Positions 8,784-12,076 of a stretch of 12,076 nt of DNA are shown here, one piece after another. The DNA is taken from the NCBI GenBank assembly GCA_012026715.1, contig VEPB01000372.1, positions 1 through 12,076 of the forward strand, read 5' to 3'. A program made the translations under genes and the position numbers. The notes beneath the pieces are model-generated. The model was not told the origin of the DNA and did not search any database. It saw only the letters and a list, made by a program, of their open reading frames with translations. Positions within the stretch are counted from its first letter, which is position 1. Every line of letters starts with the position of its first letter. The stretch is from Methylococcaceae bacterium. Its GTDB lineage: Bacteria; Pseudomonadota; Gammaproteobacteria; Methylococcales; Methylococcaceae.

Positions 8784-10077
8784 GCCGAACGAGCGCATCC
8801 GCCGCACCCACGAGAAGGTGATGGCGGGCCTGGCCAGGCGGCGCGCCGCCGAGAGCCGCTTCCGTCTGTACGGGCTGGCGTCCATTGCCGGTGGCTTGTG
8901 TTTCCTGTTCATCATGTTCGGCAGCATCATCCATCATGCCGGCGCGGCGTTCCAGCAGACTTTCATGGCCCTGGATGTACAGTTCGACCAACAGCTGCTG
9001 GCGCCCGACGGCAAGTGGGACGATGAGGTGTTGCAGGCCGCGGACTACGGTGCATTGCTGAAGCAAAGCTTGGCGGCCTTGTTTCCCGATGAGACCCTGG
9101 ACCGGCAACAGAAACGGGCGCTGTCGGCGTTGCTGAGTAGCGGCGCCGGCTATGAGCTGCGCAACATCCTGGTGGCCGACCGGGAGTTGTTGGGCACGAC
9201 CCAAAGGGTATGGCTGCCGGCTTCCGACGATGTGGACTTGTACGCCAAGGGACAGATCGACCGGACCATTCAGGAATCGGAGCGGCGATTGAATGACCAG
9301 CAGTTGGGCTGGCTCGATAAGATTCAGGCGCAGGGTCGTCTGCAGAAGCGATTCAACCGGACGTTCTTCACGGCCGGCGACTCACGCGAACCGGAGTTGG
9401 CCGGGATTCGTGGCGCCATGACGGGCTCCATGCTGACCTTGCTGGTGACCCTGTTATTGTCACTTCCCATCGGGATCGCCACTGCGGTTTACCTGGAGGA
9501 GTTCGCACCCCGCAACCGCTGGACCGACATCATCGAGGTCAACATCAACAATTTGGCGGCGGTGCCGTCCATCGTCTTCGGCTTGTTGGGGCTGGCGGTG
9601 TTCATCAACTTTTTCGGGTTGACCCGATCGTCGCCACTGGTGGGCGGCATCGTGCTCACCCTGATGACGCTGCCGGTCATCATCATCGCCGGGCGGTCCG
9701 CCCTCAAGTCGGTGCCACCGTCGATCCGCGAGGCGGCGCTCGGGATCGGCGCTTCCCAGATGCAGACGGTGTTTCACCATGTGCTGCCGCTGGCAATGCC
9801 CGGCATGATGACCGGCGCCATCATCGGCATGGCGCGCGCGCTGGGGGAAAGCGCGCCGTTGCTGATGGTGGGCATGGTGGCCTTTATCGTCGACATCCCC
9901 GGTGGCATCACCGAACCGGCCACGGTGTTGCCGGTGCAAATCTATCTGTGGGCCGACAGTCCGGAGCGCGGCTTCGTCGAGCGCACGTCGGCGGCGATTT
10001 TGGTGCTGTTGGCCTTCCTGATCGTCATGAACGGCACCGCGGTTTATCTCCGCAAACGCTTCGAACGGCGTTGGTGA
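8776..10077 (+). CDS. pstA: Phosphate ABC transporter permease PstA with DUF3333-type N-terminal domain
   Basis: PstA is the second membrane subunit of the phosphate importer and partners PstC. The protein has 433 residues, against ~295 for E. coli PstA. A basic N-terminus (1-30) leads to one helix (~32-52), then a polar region of about 150 residues (57-208) rich in charged and Gln residues. This matches the DUF3333 addition seen in many proteobacterial PstA proteins. The permease core follows: helix 215-238, VPSIVFGLLGL (263-273), the EAA-type loop SIREAALGIGASQMQTVFHH (316-335), and MARALGESAPLL (352-363). Translation is probably coupled to pstC, whose end it overlaps; GGGAG lies 4 bases before the ATG. 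A pstB gene follows 61 bases later (or 13 if its upstream GTG is used). Confidence 0.95.
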   Translation: MSKPNERIRRTHEKVMAGLARRRAAESRFRLYGLASIAGGLCFLFIMFGSIIHHAGAAFQQTFMALDVQFDQQLLAPDGKWDDEVLQAADYGALLKQSLAALFPDETLDRQQKRALSALLSSGAGYELRNILVADRELLGTTQRVWLPASDDVDLYAKGQIDRTIQESERRLNDQQLGWLDKIQAQGRLQKRFNRTFFTAGDSREPELAGIRGAMTGSMLTLLVTLLLSLPIGIATAVYLEEFAPRNRWTDIIEVNINNLAAVPSIVFGLLGLAVFINFFGLTRSSPLVGGIVLTLMTLPVIIIAGRSALKSVPPSIREAALGIGASQMQTVFHHVLPLAMPGMMTGAIIGMARALGESAPLLMVGMVAFIVDIPGGITEPATVLPVQIYLWADSPERGFVERTSAAILVLLAFLIVMNGTAVYLRKRFERRW

Positions 10078-10138
10078 AGGCATCGATCCGGTGTTCCGCC
10101 GCGGTTTTTCCGTAGATATCCAACCAGAGAGCTTCAGG

Positions 10139-10975
10139 ATGCGAAATCCCGAAAAGCAGCCGTCCACCGCGGCGTTTTCCCGCGAACATGCAGCCACAGT
10201 CGGCGAGGTCCACGCCCCGCGCGCGCGCATTCAGTGCCGTACGGTCGACGTTCACTACGGTGAAAAGCACGCCATCCACGACGTCAACCTGGATATCGGC
10301 CATAACGAGGTGATCGCCCTGATCGGCCCCTCCGGATGCGGCAAGTCGACCTTTTTGCGCTGTCTCAACCGGATGAACGACACCATCGTCGGTTGCCGCG
10401 TGACCGGCGAGATCCTGATGGACGGCCAGAATATCTACGACGAGAGCATGGACGTGGTGCCGCTGCGAGCCCAGGTGGGCATGGTGTTCCAGAAGCCCAA
10501 TCCTATCCCCAAGAGCATCTTCGAGAATGTGGCCTACGGCCCGCGTATCCATGGTCTGGCCGGCAGCAAGCTGGAGTTGGAAGAGATCGTGGAGACTTCG
10601 CTGCGCCGGGCCGGCCTTTGGGACGAAGTGAAGGATCAGCTGCTGCACCCTGGCACCAGCTTGTCCGGGGGCCAGCAGCAGCGGCTTTGCATCGCGCGGA
10701 CCATCGCGGTCAATCCGGAGGTGATTCTGATGGACGAGCCGTGCTCGGCACTGGATCCCATTGCGACCGCCAAGATCGAGCAATTGATCGACGAATTGCG
10801 GGAAGATTACACCATCGCCATCGTCACCCATTCCATGCAACAGGCTGCCCGGGTTTCCCAGCGCACCGCTTATTTCCACCTGGGCCGGCTGATCGAGGTG
10901 GGGGATACCGCGCAGATTTTCACCAATCCGCGGCATCAGCTGACTGAAGACTACATCACCGGCCGCTTTGGCTAA
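10139..10975 (+). CDS. pstB: Phosphate ABC transporter ATP-binding protein PstB
   Basis: PstB is the cytoplasmic ATPase that powers phosphate import through PstC/PstA. It has 278 residues from the ATG at 10139. All ABC motifs are present: Walker A GPSGCGKST (63-71), Q-loop MVFQKPNPIP (115-124), signature LSGGQQQR (175-182), Walker B VILMDEP (195-201) with the PstB-typical CSALDP after it, and the switch His231 in THSMQQAA. The family ending EDYITGRFG is intact. An in-frame GTG at 10091 would add 16 residues and has GAAGG 10 bases upstream. The ATG at 10139 is preferred because AGAGAG lies 8 bases before it and the protein is already ~20 residues longer than E. coli PstB. It is the last pst gene here; no phoU follows. 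Confidence 0.96.
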   Translation: MRNPEKQPSTAAFSREHAATVGEVHAPRARIQCRTVDVHYGEKHAIHDVNLDIGHNEVIALIGPSGCGKSTFLRCLNRMNDTIVGCRVTGEILMDGQNIYDESMDVVPLRAQVGMVFQKPNPIPKSIFENVAYGPRIHGLAGSKLELEEIVETSLRRAGLWDEVKDQLLHPGTSLSGGQQQRLCIARTIAVNPEVILMDEPCSALDPIATAKIEQLIDELREDYTIAIVTHSMQQAARVSQRTAYFHLGRLIEVGDTAQIFTNPRHQLTEDYITGRFG

Positions 10976-11000
10976 GTGCCCGCGGCGCCAGTTTCCATAG

Positions 11001-11006
11001 TAGAAT
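11001..11006 (+). promoter_or_regulatory. Candidate -10 element ahead of the lipoprotein gene
   Basis: TAGAAT, one mismatch from consensus, lies in the 111-base gap after pstB and is followed by CCGC. No good -35 is present 15-19 bp upstream. A TTGACG at 11014 could be an alternative -35, but no convincing -10 follows it. No terminator is visible after pstB, so the lipoprotein gene might also be read from the pst operon. Confidence 0.3.
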
Positions 11007-11086
11007 CCGCAAGTTTGACGGGGTGCGGCGATTCGGATGCATCGTTTGGCGGCGCTTCCCGCAGCGTTGAACCGTTGGATTTTGCC

Positions 11087-12076
11087 ATGATCAGATTCCC
11101 CGCATACCTTCTTATCCTGCTGGCGATCCTGGGCTTGGGAGGCTGCGCCTCGACCCGCCAGCTCAGCATCGGTACGCCCGCTCACAGTACCGCCCCGATC
11201 GCGGTCCTGCCGGGTGCGGTTGTGGTGGATGGCGACGAATACTACCTGCAACTGGTGTCCGAGCCGGTGTTCAAGGAGGCGGACAAGCAGGGCGGCAGTT
11301 GCCGGGAGTTCGGTTCCAGCTATGCCAAGGGCTCTGCCAATACCACCCTGATGTTTCAGGTGCATCAGGAAGCCTTGAATTATTCGCGGGAAGTTCCGGC
11401 CTTGGTGTTCCAAACCGACGCCGGTCGTTGCGGTTTCAGCCTGGAAGCCAAGAAAACCTATCTGACGCCCTGGATGCGCCTGGAGAGTGGCAAGGAGCTG
11501 CAGGTGGACTACAGCTTCTTGCGCAGCGACACCGGCGGCGTGGACGTTGGACGGATCGGCAGCGATGTCAATGTTGCCAGCAACGTGCTGGCGTTCAGCG
11601 GAGTCGGAACCGGCGTGGCGCTGGTGGGCAAGGTGGCTTCCGGCTGGATGCTCAATCAGGGGCAGAGCCCGGCAGCACCGGGCAATTCCCCCGAGGCCGG
11701 CCGCCGTCACCAGGAAACCCGGACCCTGCCTCCACTGGTGAGCGGGGCGGGCTCAGCCGTGGCATTGTCCCAGACGCGATTTCCGGTTTACGAGGTGGCC
11801 GAAGGCCGGATCAACCCGCTTCCGGCAGACCCGGACAATGTCGGTGAATTGAAGGTTTACGCCGATCTGAAGCCTTCCCTGTTGTTGCGGAGCGGTTCTA
11901 ACGGTTTGCCGGATGCGCGTGACCTGTCATTGGAGGAATTGCTTCACGCCCCCATGCAAAGCGGTCACGGAAGCGTCGAATTGGAACGCTTGGTCCAACA
12001 GGCGGAGGACGGCGTCAGACCCAATCTGCAGCCCGATTGGGGCAACTATCGCGAAGTGGAGCAGCAGTGCCGTAAA
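11087..12076 (+). CDS. Unrecognised lipoprotein, 3'-truncated by window edge
   Basis: An open frame of 330 codons runs from ATG 11087 to the last base without a stop. I do not recognise the family. The start MIRFPAYLLILLAILGLGGC is a clear lipoprotein signal peptide, with lipobox LGGC and lipidated Cys20. Ala at the next position, rather than Asp, suggests transfer to the outer membrane. The mature part has Cys72 and Cys115, which could form a disulfide; a small-residue hydrophobic stretch at about 162-188 (SNVLAFSGVGTGVALVGKVA) that might contact membrane; and a proline- and glycine-rich segment at 191-222. From ~230 it is polar and acidic. Codon usage looks like that of its neighbours and the frame is clean, supporting a real gene. 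The ribosome binding site is weak (TTGGA, 8 bases before the ATG). It lies 111 bases after pstB on the same strand; a link to phosphate is not shown. Confidence 0.8.
   Translation, partial: MIRFPAYLLILLAILGLGGCASTRQLSIGTPAHSTAPIAVLPGAVVVDGDEYYLQLVSEPVFKEADKQGGSCREFGSSYAKGSANTTLMFQVHQEALNYSREVPALVFQTDAGRCGFSLEAKKTYLTPWMRLESGKELQVDYSFLRSDTGGVDVGRIGSDVNVASNVLAFSGVGTGVALVGKVASGWMLNQGQSPAAPGNSPEAGRRHQETRTLPPLVSGAGSAVALSQTRFPVYEVAEGRINPLPADPDNVGELKVYADLKPSLLLRSGSNGLPDARDLSLEELLHAPMQSGHGSVELERLVQQAEDGVRPNLQPDWGNYREVEQQCRK

Noticed and set aside
10025..11710. A 561-codon open frame on the - strand opposite pstB and the lipoprotein gene
   Set aside because: pstB on the + strand is unambiguous, and the reverse product shows only shadow composition and no domain.

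Overview
The window is GC-rich, densely coded, and has all its genes on the + strand. The RpoC fragment aligns almost continuously with gammaproteobacterial RpoC as I remember it. The other genes (a c4-type dihaem cytochrome, a Pst transporter whose PstA carries the proteobacterial N-terminal extension, and a transglutaminase-like/ATP-grasp cluster) also fit a gammaproteobacterium. I cannot name the genus; a methanotroph-like or purple-sulfur-like lineage is only a guess.

Layout. (1) Bases 1-3060 are the C-terminal ~1019 residues of RNA polymerase beta' (rpoC), ending at a compact intrinsic terminator. (2) Bases 3302-3916 encode a secreted dihaem cytochrome c of the c4 type, with a candidate sigma70 promoter upstream and a strong terminator downstream. 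(3) Bases 4073-7187 are a tight three-gene unit: a secreted retropepsin-like 'ATP-dependent zinc protease' family protein, a membrane protein joining a catalytically dead transglutaminase-like domain to a multi-helix C-terminal domain, and an ATP-grasp ligase of the RimK-related glutamate ligase-like type. (4) Bases 7407-10975 are pstC-pstA-pstB, the permease and ATPase parts of the high-affinity phosphate transporter. They follow a well-formed PhoB box with a correctly spaced -10 element. (5) From 11087 to the window edge runs the first 330 codons of an unrecognised lipoprotein.

How the genes relate. The Pst genes form an overlapping or closely spaced operon that should be induced by phosphate starvation. 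Neither pstS nor phoU is next to them in the window, so the binding protein and regulator must lie elsewhere. Both permeases carry large N-terminal additions with extra extracytoplasmic sequence.

The most interesting unit is the protease/dead transglutaminase/ATP-grasp cluster. Its members belong to families known to travel together, but their shared substrate is, to my knowledge, not settled. A ligase predicted in the cytoplasm, a membrane protein with a large soluble domain, and a hydrolase with a signal peptide suggest a peptide or amino-acid modification system that spans the envelope. That role is inference.
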